Assembly (NCBI RefSeq): GCF_029784135.1
Contig: NC_073744.1
Location: 76,425,935-76,489,934, forward strand
From: Toxorhynchites rutilus septentrionalis
Lineage: Eukaryota; Arthropoda; Insecta; Diptera; Culicidae
DNA length: 64,000 bases
Direction of reading: 5' to 3'
The position numbers and the translations under genes are program-made. Positions 33,584-45,548 of this stretch are shown piece by piece. Under the pieces are notes generated by a model. That model made no database searches. It had not been told where the DNA came from and saw only the letters and a list, made by a program, of their open reading frames with translations. Position 1 is the first letter of the stretch. Every line of letters starts with the position of its first letter.

Positions 33584-34808
33584 TGAGTTTCCCACAGCAG
33601 TGTGAATTTTTCCACTCAACTATAACTTTTCTATAGGGCGTATTGATTTTAGTAAGAGAAACATTTGATAAAACCTATGAGTCATACCGAAATAGTATCT
33701 TAGAAAGAGTTATAGTGTATTGATTTTTAAACGTGAAAAAATAGCAAAATAGCATTCTTTTTTTATTTGCGAAAGAAAACTTTATTTTGAAATATCTAAA
33801 ATATGTATATTTTGCTTTTTTCATTTTTTTTCATATAAAATAGAAGTCATGATGAAAATAATAAAAATGAGTACAAGATGGTAAAATAATTTTTGACATT
33901 TTTGTGGAACATCGAATTTTTATGAATTTTAAATTTTATCCACAAATGATGAATGTTTATGTGGTTTCAAACAAAAAAGCTCATACCGTCATGTTTTAGA
34001 AATTCTATGAATTTGTTTATAATTTCCAACAACTTTTCCAAATACATCAGTATGGTAAAAATATATGTTTAGGAGTTACGTTAAAAAACATTTGAAGGCA
34101 TGTGGTCTAATACGAAACGTAGCAATATTAAAAAAATCTTTTTTTTATCTAAAACAAACTTTTAACAAATGACTCGTGTTGCACAATTAAAACACGAACA
34201 GTTTTCAAAATAGAATTGAAATCCCAATAACACAAATACACCTCGTCGATTCAACCGGACATTATGGGTACAGAAATATTTGACTTGTTTACGTTATGCC
34301 TAAATTGCACCTGAAGTCAGGTATTTTTAAGGTACCTTTGTTGAACAATCTTCCTAACAGCAGAACAGCAGGATACCACAATGGACTGCAACAAAATTTT
34401 CTCGTGTTGTATACCGTTTCCGAAAAACGGTAAGGAATGTTCATCTGAAAAACGTTTCTTAACCGTAGCAGTGATTGATAAACTTAAGTTCATTCGTCTC
34501 TAGCATCTGAAATCACGATTTTGACAATTAACAAGGACAAGCGAGTACAAAAGTACTCACCGCTTGCATATGTTTGATGTAAACATCTTTCCGATCTATT
34601 AAGGAATATTCGAGTTATAAGCATTAGAAATGTTTCATTTTTTTCTGCATGTTCTGTCAAAATTGCTGTTCGGCCATTGCTCTTGAAAAAACGAATTTGT
34701 TTACAAAACAAATTTTATCTATTGGTGACAAATTCGTTGGCAAAATAGCTGCTCACGCTTTGCTGTAGCTAGCAATCGAACCATAACAGCGCGAAAGGAT
34801 GTTATTAG
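33584..34808. other. AT-rich spacer, no gene recognised
   Basis: Long T/A runs, many short open frames, no supported coding or structural RNA signal. Confidence 0.3.
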
Positions 34809-34810
34809 TA

Positions 34811-35360
34811 CAGTAAAACCTGTTTTTGTGCGTTTTTTTGTGCGAATTTTTTTTGTGTGGTTTTTTATGCGATTTTTTTTGTGTGGTGTATGAAAAGAAG
34901 CATATTATCGTTCATTTAGTTTTTTCGATGGTTTATATGCATTTCAGTGCGAAAAAAGCATATTTGCGTCTCAATTATCCACTTCTGAAATCATTCCCCT
35001 CCTCTCATCAAATGCTTTTCTAAGTTTTTCTAAGTTTTTGCATGACATGATTTCTAACAGCAACACGTTTCGACATACCACTAAAAGCACAAAACAGCCA
35101 CGCGCAACCGAAAAGGCAAAGTGTCCCATCGCAAAGCATGGAAACAAAAGGAAATGAAACGGTGAATGGCGTGGATTTGAGTTATTTTCTTGGGGGAAAC
35201 TTTTTTTATGCGGTCCCTATCTACCGCACAAAAAAAGTTTTTTTTTCAAAATGTGTACCGAACGCGATTTTTTAAAGCTGCTGGTGAAGTTTTGCACGAT
35301 TTTTTTTTATGCGACTTTTTTTTGCGATCCCTATCCCCCGCACAAGAAAAGGTTTGCCTG
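34811..35360. mobile_element. TA-flanked MITE (pogo-like), about 550 bp
   Basis: The left end CAGTAAAACCTGTTTTTGTG pairs with the right end, whose reverse complement is CAGGCAAACCTTTTCTTGTG. TA lies at 34809-34810 and 35361-35362. Subterminal TTTTTTTATGCG/TGTGCG motifs are repeated several times near both ends. No transposase remains. Confidence 0.75.
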
Positions 35361-35362
35361 TA

Positions 35363-36549
35363 TACCTTTTCGCTCCTAGCCGCGCAATCAATGCCTTTCT
35401 TTCCAAGCAAGATGTACTTCTGTTTGGCTCCCATCGGCGGGGAAAAGAGTACTATCAGCTTATGGCGATGGTGACAAAAAATAACGCTGATTATGGCTCC
35501 ACTGATTTCGCTCAGGGAGGAGGAGAATGCTGTGCATATACCAGGAAGGAGATTAATAGATCCAGAAGATCCGGAAAGAGCTGTTACAAGTGAATGGTTT
35601 TGCATAAATGCTAGAGCAAAAGGAGTTTGACAATGATTGGAACAGGTTCGTTTTTACTTTCAGAATAAGTTGCCTTTTGTGTTGCTAATTTGCCATATAT
35701 TACAGGAAAGCAGTTGCGTCGGATGTTTAAATCAAAGGAACTCCTGAGCCTTGAATTTTGTGTTTTTTGTTTTATAAACACTTTTGTAAACACCGTGGCA
35801 ATACTGCTGATATTTGAGATATAAATTAGATTAAGAGAGTGCACTATTTTTCACGAATATATATTTGCTTATTTTATTTTCCTCAGCGAGTTGATATGAA
35901 ACCATAACCACACAATCAAACAAAAAGTAAATAATTCTGAAAACTACGTCTCGCTACTCGTTTCACGTCTTGTCATAAAAGTGTCAAGAACAGAACACCT
36001 ATCGTTTCAGCATCTTGAGGTGGTCCAACTTTCTTGTAAACAAAACACAATACGCTTGTGCCGAAGCTCGGTCGTGATCAGTCTGTCTCTTTCACACTTC
36101 AAGCAAATAATTCCCCTTCTGCTTTCTTCCGTGCTGTTTTCATATACCGCTCCCATACCCAACTTAGTGACGAAACGGCCTCACCTTAGGATATACTTCT
36201 AGGTGCCTTGGTTTTAATTTTTCCTTCTGCTTTGTTATGGGCAACCTTACACTGATGATGCACCATAATCTGAAATCCGTTGTGAACCGAAATCCTGCTT
36301 GGGAAGTGTGGTTGGTACTATTTCATTTTCTATCTAAAGAGGGTTCGTTTGCTGTTGTGGACAGCAGAACTGTTCTCTATATGAAATTAGCTGTATGTGT
36401 TAGATGTATTATGAATTCACACCTTGATGAAATAAGAGCTAAATGTTTAGTGAAGAGATTCTTTGGATCACAGCACCGACCGCAGTTTAACAATTCAGGA
36501 CTCCAACTTGCATAAGTCGGTCACACTGATCACTCATCGAGTGAAACAA
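35363..36549. other. Spacer with unassigned open frames
   Basis: Open frames of up to about 119 codons at 35246-35605 (both strands) and 35981-36515 (+) show no domain I recognise. A GAAGAGATTCTTTGG patch precedes the exon-like region that follows. It may include promoter sequence of the downstream gene. Confidence 0.3.
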
Positions 36550-36942
36550 AAAAAACGGACCGCCATCTTACATTGTGGTGAAAGGCAAAGCCTGTGGTCA
36601 AAAGCAGCAGCAAGAGAAAAAGTTAAGTGCTTTCGATTGGTTTCGCAAATGACGCCCGAAAAACTAACGAATATTGCTGTGTAATACGCGAGGAATGCGC
36701 TGAAATTATTAGCGATTGGAAGACTAGTGCGGTGCAAATGTGAGACCAAATCGAGTACAGTGTGATTCGAAACAAACGGAGTTAAAAATGTTTTCGCACG
36801 GTTGGGCGCCAAGCGTCCCAATTCGTGGATAATTTCCGTGAGCGGTCGCTACATCGAAGTCCAAACCGCTATAAACCTTGGAAACTGCGACAATTATGCA
36901 GGAAATATAATAAAGTGCAGTGCAATTGTAGACGAAAAGAAG
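36550..36942 (+). other. Candidate 5' untranslated exon (possibly of Rad21)
   Basis: A less AT-rich stretch with CGCCATCTTACATTG, then CGCGAGGAATGCGCTG and GGGCGCCAAGCGTCCC, ending at AAG/GTAAAATTGAG, a good splice donor at 36943. The first Rad21 coding exon has its own acceptor (CTTTCACGCAG at 48889) only 69 bases before the start codon, so an upstream non-coding exon must exist. This is the most exon-like + strand segment upstream. Inference only. Confidence 0.3.
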
Positions 36943-38849
36943 GTAAAATTGAGTGTATTGAAAATTTTGCCTAGTTGGCGTCATTGAAAGGTTTCACTCC
37001 CCAGTGTCGCCCTTTCGGTGCGAGTGTTATTGGATATGGGGAACAATACGGGGGAAAGAGGCGCGAACGGCCACTGGCCAGTTTGTATGTGCAATAGTTT
37101 GGAAGAAAAAGCGGATTGCTAAGAATCATAATAGTTACAGTGAATAGCAACTCGAGAGCGCTTCAAGAGAAGTGGTTTGTTTTGGTTAATTTTGTGGTTT
37201 GTGGAAGTTCAAAGAACTCTTGGAACTGCTCATGGCTTGTGGTGATCTTTACGGTTTTTATCGATAGGCCTCCGCAGAACTTTCTGTACTTTTAGAACAT
37301 GGATTATTTTCAATTACCTCAGGTGGTAACCAAAACAAAATAAGAATCAAAAATCTTTTGTTTCTATTTTAGGTAAATTTCAAAATACTTCAAAGCACTC
37401 TTATCAAATTCATCGATATATGAGGATTGCATTGAGATAATACTAAATCAGAGACGAGCAATCATCGCACAATGAGTCCGTCAGAAAACGCAATCCCAGG
37501 ACATAACGTGTGAAAAAGTACTATTCGTGCAAACTGGCTGAACTTCGGATATTTGTCGTGGATCATAAACGTCTGTTGTGAAGTGTTTAAAGTTAGAATT
37601 GTTTCAGGCAGAGTAGGTCGACCTGACACTTGTGCATTCAAACTCTGAAGTAATAATTTTTGGTCACTTCGCCCTTCCATGAGTTCTAGCCCAATAGGTT
37701 GATACATGTATTCCCAGACATCAAGTGTATGAAGCAACAAGCGGACAGAGGGTCAATTTTCCTCGTTCAATGCATAGCAATCTCATGACACTTGAAAATC
37801 AAGTATTCAGTCTTTTCTTGACTATGGCTTATTCTGTATTTACTTTGCATTGTGCGAATAATAGGTGGATTATCATGTAGAGTCCCGCACCGTTATTACT
37901 GCGCCCTCCATCCAGCCCACACCGAGAGAGCAAGCGAGTAATTAACGGGAAGCACTTGCTTAATATCAATTTCGGTCCCAGCTTCCGACGATATTTTTTT
38001 TTTGATGAAAAGAAGATATTTGAAAATTGGACTGAATGTTGTCACATTTTTCAACGCCTCCGTTCAACGTTTTCGTGGACAAATTATTTGGATGTCCGGT
38101 TACTATCGAATGATCGTGAATTCAATTGAATAAAATAATTACGTCCACATAACAATCATCAGTAACTGAGATTGTTTGCGTTCTGTTTATTGATCAATTT
38201 ACATCTACACAAACTCTGTTGAATACAACAAAAAACATCGGACTATTTGTGTTATTGGTAACACATCAATAAAAGGGACATATCAACAGTCTCCGAAGCA
38301 CTTTTATAACAAAATGTCGATATTGTATAATGTATTACATGTATCGAAACTATAAACATGTACATTAGGGAACCAGTGAATGTATGGGAAAAAATCGACA
38401 AATCGAAAAAAGTTACTCCAAACAAAATGTCCAACACCTCAAAAAAACACACAAGTAAAATTTCAGCTCAATCGGATTTAAGGAAGAGTGGCGCAAAGCG
38501 GTGAAAGTTTAAGTTTTTTTTTGAAAATCAAAAACTCACCCAAGGGGGGAAATCGGGGTTTAAAAAAATTTTTTTTGATGCCATATGGCTTCAAAAAAAA
38601 ATCTTGATCCCAATTTCTTATCACTCTGGAAATTTTGCAATGCGAGAAAATTGTTGGCAATCGAAAAGTTTGACAAACCCATGCCATACGACGGATTTTA
38701 TCATTTTTTTCGGATCATTGTTCCCTCTCGAGTTCATACAAACATTCAAGTATTCCAGTTGTAACTTCGATAGCGTTATTCGAACGTTTTGAAAATAAGT
38801 TATGAAAACCCGCGTAATTAGTAGATATCTATTGAGCCACTAGCTAGCT
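36943..38849. other. Spacer, probably intronic if the 5' exon is right
   Basis: Contains a segment (37880-38000) related to 6890-6980. A 92-codon minus-strand open frame at 37462-37740 resembles no family I can name. No inverted-repeat ends were found. Confidence 0.3.
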
Positions 38850-38924
38850 GTGGCTCTAAATCCAACTTTCCGCTGCCCTGTGTTCCATCAAGAGGATGTA
38901 CACTGGCCCCAATAGGGTTGGCTG

Positions 38925-39810
38925 TAGGGATTGCATTACCGTACCAAAATTTCAATAACCGGTGAATTACCGGTAAAAAAATACTTTGAAATAAACTATT
39001 TTCTTGAAGAAATGGCTTTTATTGATAATGATTATTAGTTGGTACTTTCGTATTAGCGTCACCGGACCCGAAATACAATAGTGACAACACATTTATTGTA
39101 CACACTGGCACTCAAATATCTTTTGTATTGTTGCTGTGTTGTTGTTTGTAGTGTTTTGTCATTTTTTATTGTTACGAAAATGCGATTTTATGATTTGCGG
39201 TATTTAAGTATAAACGCCACAGGAGCGCAATTTTCATTATAAGGAACAGAGACCTAACTAAAGGATCGTTCAGAGTCCAATGATGTTGGGCCTACAGTAC
39301 GAAGAGCATCGAATACCATTGCTAGGTATTTGCCTCTTGTGCCCTCTGTACGAAAACTCTTGTCCGAGGATTTTCATCAATCGGTTTATATACGATGAGC
39401 TTGGGCTGGATGTTGAGACCTTTCATACGTCAGCTTTATAAAGGGTTCTTCCGGCATAGCAGCTCAACAGCGACCAGAACTGTTTCGAGGGCTATCTATC
39501 AATTCCTTTATTGCTGTCAGTTCTTCATCATCGAAGCTTATTCTGTCTCGTTTTCAGATCGAGCAGCGATTTTTGAACTGAAGCTCGGAGGTCGTAGAAT
39601 CGGCATAACGTTGTCAGTTGGTTTTTTCGATTTTATTTATTCTCGAGTATTATTATTTTATTAATATTTCAAAGTGACATAAAAGCGAATATTATTTATG
39701 GTTTAAAAATCAAAATTACCGAAATTACCGGTTATTTATCGTAAAGTTTCCGGTAATTCGGTAATGAAAAATGACCCGGTATTACCGGTGAAACCGGTTA
39801 ACAATCCCTA
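38925..39810. mobile_element. hAT-type DNA transposon, 886 bp, non-autonomous
   Basis: The ends are TAGGGATTGCATTACCG and (reverse complement of the right end) TAGGGATTGTTAACCGG. They are flanked by a perfect 8-bp repeat GTTGGCTG at 38917-38924 and 39811-39818. Subterminal regions carry many ACCGGT and ACCGGTAA motifs (about 38950-38975 and 39725-39800), the sort of clustered short motif that hAT transposases bind. A small I-group LINE scrap (CCTAACTAAAGGATCGTTC at about 39251) lies inside. No transposase. Confidence 0.92.
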
Positions 39811-39897
39811 GTTGGCTGCAAGATGCTCAAACAACTAGACAAATCACTCCCCTCAATTTTCAACAACCTCTGTTCAAAGCACGAATTCTCTGAGGTT

Positions 39898-40161
39898 TTT
39901 TTTATCTACGATTATTTTTTGTCGGCCTATTTCCGCCACTTCAGTGCCAATCACCGACATCAGGGAGGCGACTTCACCTGCTCCTACCTATCAAACTCAA
40001 CAACTCATGAACCGGGCCAACTTCTTGCACTTTGCGTCCGAAGGAAGACGCAGCCAGAGATTTTTCGCCTCGGAAAATCCCAACGACGCCAGCTTGGATT
40101 GAACCTAGACCGATCGGATTGTGAGGCTGTTACGCTAACCACACAACCATTGGCGCCGTCT
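39898..40161 (-). mobile_element. tRNA-derived SINE (second family), with 13-bp target duplication
   Basis: Minus-strand copy of the SINE at 32103-32370 (head AGACGGCGCCAATGGTTGTG, A-box TGGTTAGCGTAAC). A perfect 13-bp target duplication ATTCTCTGAGGTT lies at 39885-39897 and 40162-40174. Confidence 0.94.
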
Positions 40162-40507
40162 ATTCTCTGAGGTTGTTGACGACAAGTTACTATACTTTAT
40201 CGAGAATTTCGCCAGAAGTCGAACCTTTGAGGTCAAAATAAGAATTCAGCTTCAGAAGGAGGATCTGGGGTATTTATTTTTTTTTCTGATCTTGCTGTCA
40301 CCCCTTTACTACTTACCATGTGTAATTTTCCAATTTATTGTAATTTCTGAGTGTTTCACGTTTCTATTCAAACATTAAAGACATTTTATTTTGATTCTCA
40401 GTATGAAGGTCACAAAAAAACTAAAACCCGCATAAACTGCATTTTCCTCAGCATTCATCATGTACCATCATGCAATTATTTAATTTAAAAAATTAATTGA
40501 AAATTAT

Positions 40508-40740
40508 TATTTGAAATTCAACAACTGATATTCATCCAGATCTGCTGACAATAATTCCATAAAATCTAATCGTGCCATTAGTTTGGGATTCAGCTGAAAT
40601 CTTAGTAGCTTAGTAGTAGTTCCAGTTCTTGAAAAGAGTGCTTCCGCTGGACCCGATGTTGCCATAAATATAACTTGTGACAACTTGTAATGATCAAACT
40701 CACAAACTTGTAATGATCAAACTCACAAAACTGCTTCTCC
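40508..40740 (-). pseudogene. hAT transposase C-terminal (dimerisation) fragment
   Basis: The minus strand reads FDHYKLSQVIFMATSGPAEA, then LFSRTGTTTKLLRFQLNPKL and MARLDFMELLSADLDEYQL, then a stop. This is the hAT-family C-terminal dimerisation motif, where the usual form is ATSAPSER.FS..G....K+R..L.P. A 24-bp direct duplication at 40682-40735 (AACTTGTAATGATCAAACTC) interrupts it. The rest of the gene is missing. It could be the source family for one of the non-autonomous hAT elements here, which I cannot test. Confidence 0.7.
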
Positions 40741-40959
40741 TAACTTTACGACCACTAATTTGGCAACCTTGAGAAGGACCCAATGTTCGTGAGATTTGTC
40801 AGGTGATTTGTGGTGAGTTTAAAATCAAAGTTCACTGAAAAACAAATTTACGAACAAAATTCTACGATCAAAAATATCGGAAAGATCGATTTTTGCAATT
40901 TTTTGGAGTACAAATAATCGATCCAAAAAATTGGAAATCGGAAAGGAAAAGATCGATCA

Positions 40960-41650
40960 TTTAAATACCGATCCAAGATCGCTCAATCCTAGTTTGGTCG
41001 GAAACAAGTTCACAAAAACATCTTCATCAATGTACAAGGCATTACGGACTGGTCATTTCGACTTATTCATCGACTCAGCGATCGTAACCAAGACAGCGAG
41101 TTTTTTTTTTTGGAGGTCTCCAACTGTTCGGGTGGGAAACGGTATCAGAAACAACTTCCGAGCTGGGGTCAGCTCGGTAGGCCTGTAACAGAGTTTCGTG
41201 ACAATGTCAGCAGGAAAATACCGTTTCCACGAGATGGACGACTTTGAGGGATCATCGGGAGTTGGTTTCAGGGTAAGTGACAGAAATAACAGACTAGCTT
41301 CCAGAAAGAGATTTGCTGACATCTGCCAGGTCTTCTCAGCTTAGCGGTCGAAATCTACGTGCCTGTTAGGATCCCGTCAACAAAGCCGCTGCTGACCATT
41401 TTCGATTCTGCGAGGGCCATCGACACCATCGACCAAGTCCAGACACCCATGGGTACAAACGGGCAGGAAGTATCTGTCCTCATGTAGATTTCTGGACATA
41501 GTGGTATTGCAAGGTGAGCAGCGGCCGACCGGTTTGCTCAACAATTTCTGATACGGGAGATGTCGCTGGATGATGTGAAGTTGTGAATCATCAACTTCTA
41601 TCGCACGTTTTGGGCTGAAAGGTGACTCGCAGAGAGAAGTCAATTCCTGC
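40960..41650 (+). pseudogene. I-group LINE fragment, RNase H part (+ strand)
   Basis: Begins with the post-reverse-transcriptase region (DSAIVTKTASFF, cf. DSTIVARTASFL at 905-1560). It then shows a decayed RNase H: SSGVGFRVSDRNNRLASRKR (DGS lost), ICQVFSAERS (from FSAE), [19 protein letters not shown] (from the third acidic motif) and [12 protein letters not shown] (from the WVPGH.GI.GNE motif). Stops and frameshifts are many. It is cut by the (TA)n tract at 41656. Confidence 0.65.
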
Positions 41651-41655
41651 CGAAT

Positions 41656-43078
<1,423 letters not shown>

Positions 43079-43084
43079 AAAAAA

Positions 43085-43291
<207 letters not shown>

Positions 43292-43319
43292 TAGATTAAG
43301 ATTATTATATAAATATTAT

Positions 43320-43400
43320 ATAAATTATATAAATTTGGCATGTGAAGGTTTTAGGGTGCAATAAATGTTTTTAAGGTGGTTAGATACTTCCCCCCCCCTC
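43320..43400 (+). repeat. Single unit fragment of the 12.0-12.7 kb tandem array family
   Basis: Shares AAATTTGGCATGTGAAGGTT and TTAGGGTGCAATAAATGTTT, then GGTGGTTAGA and the C-rich CCCCCTCTCTAA motif with 12101-12180. Confidence 0.85.
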
Positions 43401-43839
43401 TCTAATTTTCATGACATGAAACGCTATGACTCGGGAATAACATTTTATTGAGTAGTTTTTATAGCTGTTTCGGTGATGTGGCATCAGTGTCGAAAAAATA
43501 ACGATGCTTTCATCAACATAAATAAAACCATTGCGAAAAATTTCAAATGAAAATTTAACTTTCAGAACACTAGCTCGGGTTTTCCGACGTTTTTCGCTAT
43601 ACAGTGCGACGGCAGATGAAAATTTAATATCTTGTGAGTAATCGGTTAGAGTTTGGTTTATATTACTTGATAGGGAGTGTGTGGAAACGATCATTTTCTC
43701 CACACTGTTTCGCAAAATTATTGATTTTCGGACGAGGGAGGGAGATGAAAGAAATGAGCGCCATTGTGGCAGCCATTCGTGGCTTCCTTCAACCTTTACC
43801 TTAAGCCGATCCATAACCAAAGTCCATAATTAGTCAATA
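43401..43839. other. Unassigned stretch with a 146-codon minus-strand open frame
   Basis: A minus-strand open frame at 43380-43820 begins MVMDRLKVKVEGSHEWLPQW. I recognise no domain. It could be old transposon sequence. No splice or promoter evidence. Confidence 0.25.
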
Positions 43840-44075
43840 TGTTATTTTGTCTTCTTGATCACACTACAAATTATTTTGGAGTCTGGTTGGGAAGTGCTAT
43901 TCCACCAGCTGAAGTAACACAAATCAACACATTCTGGAAAGATAGAATTTTCAAGTTACATGGAAGATGGCAACTGATTGTGGAACAAAATTGTGTATTT
44001 ATTTGTTTGTTAAAATTATGCTTTCGTTTTCTCAAAAATCGTCACGAACTTTCCGGACAACCCAATATGAGCTAT
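43840..44075 (+). pseudogene. Mariner transposase C-terminus and right terminal repeat
   Basis: Encodes INTFWKDRIFKLHGRWQLIV followed by EQNCVFI. This is the C-terminal motif of mariner transposases, where the family reads FW..GI.KL..RWQKVIE.NG.Y. It runs into GAACTTTCCGGACAACCCAA, a mariner terminal repeat, then TA at 44067. The rest of the element (all catalytic residues) is not here; matching left ends lie in the duplicated units at 42545, 46157 and 47062. Confidence 0.75.
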
Positions 44076-44339
44076 CCTGATTTCTTCTTGATTCTTATTT
44101 ACATTCTTCTTAATTTTTAAAAATAATCCGAAGGGTAGGGTAAACAGCGCAAAAGTAGACGACTTTTACATTCGCTTTGTTTTTACCGGAATTTGGCACA
44201 GTATCTGCAGTTCAGCTTAAACCAATTTCATTCCTTTCCTTTCTCTATCGATAATTTCGGTTCCCGGAATAAAACGCTGCAGAAAACGACTGCAACAGAA
44301 ACGACCACTCAGAAAAAGTGTAATAGGCTAGAAATATTG

Positions 44340-44950
44340 TGGCGCGGTATTGTATTTCAAAACAAAAATTAACCGGGCAAACGTAACGCCCCGAGCAGAC
44401 GTATGCCGTCTGGCGCTCGCTAAAGCTCGGTCGGACATTGTTAAAGGGTGCTCATACACTGTTTGACCGAAGCCAAATATTTGACTCTTTTTGACAGATA
44501 AAATTTGGTCAACGTGTACTGATCAAATATATTCTACACAAAACACGACAAGCAAATATTCAATTATTGGATGCCTAAAATATTTTTTCAGTCTGTTCTT
44601 CGAACCTGTCGGTACATGGTTAGGTTACCTTGGATACTTCAGTTGATTTTTTTCCATGTTCGGTGTTTGATATTGTTTACTACTGTTTAAAATTGAAGAG
44701 TGGCAAACAAAATAGTGTTTGTACAAATATCAAATCAAACCTTATCTGTCAAAAAATATCAAATATTTGACCTCCGGGCAAACAGTGTACGGCCACCTAA
44801 AGGAACGTATCGTATGTTTCAAACTAACCGGGCTATCAGTGGAACAGAGGTTGACGTGCGAAACACCGCTGCTTCTGACGGCGGATCGGCGGTGGACTCC
44901 GATCGCGTCATCTTGGTGGCTTGGGCCCCCTTGATTCCTTATCCTTGCTT
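44340..44950 (-). pseudogene. I-group LINE scraps around a MITE
   Basis: The flanks 44340-44441 and 44803-44950 match 845-1010 (AAAATTAACCGGGCAAA, ATGCCGTC.G.CG.TCGCT, TATGTTTCAAACTAACCGGG). They are contiguous in that copy, so the MITE at 44447-44797 was inserted between them. Confidence 0.7.
44447..44797. mobile_element. MITE, about 350 bp, flanked by TAAAG
   Basis: The left end GGTGCTCATACACTGTTTGA and the reverse complement of the right end, GGTGGCCGTACACTGTTTGC, are inverted repeats; subterminal CAAATATTTGA is also mirrored. TAAAG occurs on both sides (44442-44446, 44798-44802). The interrupted sequence is seen uninterrupted at about 905-935. Confidence 0.8.
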
Positions 44951-44959
44951 AGTGGGGTC

Positions 44960-45548
44960 TATACATTGTCGTTGGTTTCGACCAGTCTTAGAAAAAGAGT
45001 ACAAAGAGGCTACAAATGGATCTGAATGTCAGATTGTGGGATGAAGAAGAGAAGGATTTGGTAAATCGTTTACATGACGTCAATGTACTTGGGACGTTCT
45101 CAAGCCTCAGAGATAAACTTGCAGCTTTTAAAGAATGCCTGGGAATGATATTTTTGTGTGATGGACGGTATAGAGTTGGTTATATTACGCGAGCTGTAAC
45201 TTATCTTCCAAAATGGATAAGAAAAACTTTTGACTTTGGATTGCTTCGGATTGCATATTTTACACGATTTATCAAAGGATTCAAAAAAAAACTCGTCAAA
45301 AAATTTTACGACAGACAAATCTTGAAATTTCGTCTGAGATGCGAAGCACTGGTTTTAAAGCTTATGAAGCGTTGATGTATCATTGATTTTTCAATCATTG
45401 ATTAAAAAAATGAAGAGAAAATGATTCGAGAAGCTTGTGACTATTGACTATTTTGATATTTGACGGATATTGGACGCATCAATGGAGCTCCAGCAGACTT
45501 ATCACTGAAACAATATTGCGAACAACATGAACAAGTTTGCTCAGTATG
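44960..45548 (+). repeat. Unclassified interspersed repeat, copy A (empty site for the TTAA element)
   Basis: Shared with copy B (55030-55347 joined to 56786-57212): TGGATCTGAATGTCAGATT, GATGAAGAAGAGAAGGA, CTCGTCAAAAAATTTTACGA, GGAGCTCCAGCAG, CACTGAAACAATATT. A 119-codon open frame at 45016-45375 starts MDLNVRLWDEEEKDLVNRLH, but copy B breaks it at several places, so coding is doubtful. GGTTTTAAAGCTTATGAAGC at 45351-45370 is the unoccupied form of the TTAA insertion site in copy B. Confidence 0.7.

Larger units (their letters stand above)
38850..40260 (+). pseudogene. Broken reading frame of an unidentified (probably transposon) protein, split by a hAT element and a SINE
   Basis: Three short pieces (38880-38924, 39811-39897, 40162-40260) join into one open frame when both insertions and one copy of each target duplication are removed: IKRMYTGPNRVGCKMLKQL, LPSIFNNLCSKHEFSE, then VVDDKLLYFIENFARSRTFE. 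The pattern of a C-terminal FARSRTF..KIR motif recalls P-element/THAP-type transposases, but this is a weak guess. The frame is too short to identify with confidence. Confidence 0.45.

Noticed and set aside
37462..37740. 92-codon minus-strand open frame
   Set aside because: Reads like a protein in places but matches no family I can name and has no flanking signals; kept only as a note.
45016..45375. 119-codon gene
   Set aside because: Copy B of the same repeat (55030-55347) breaks the frame and no domain is recognised.
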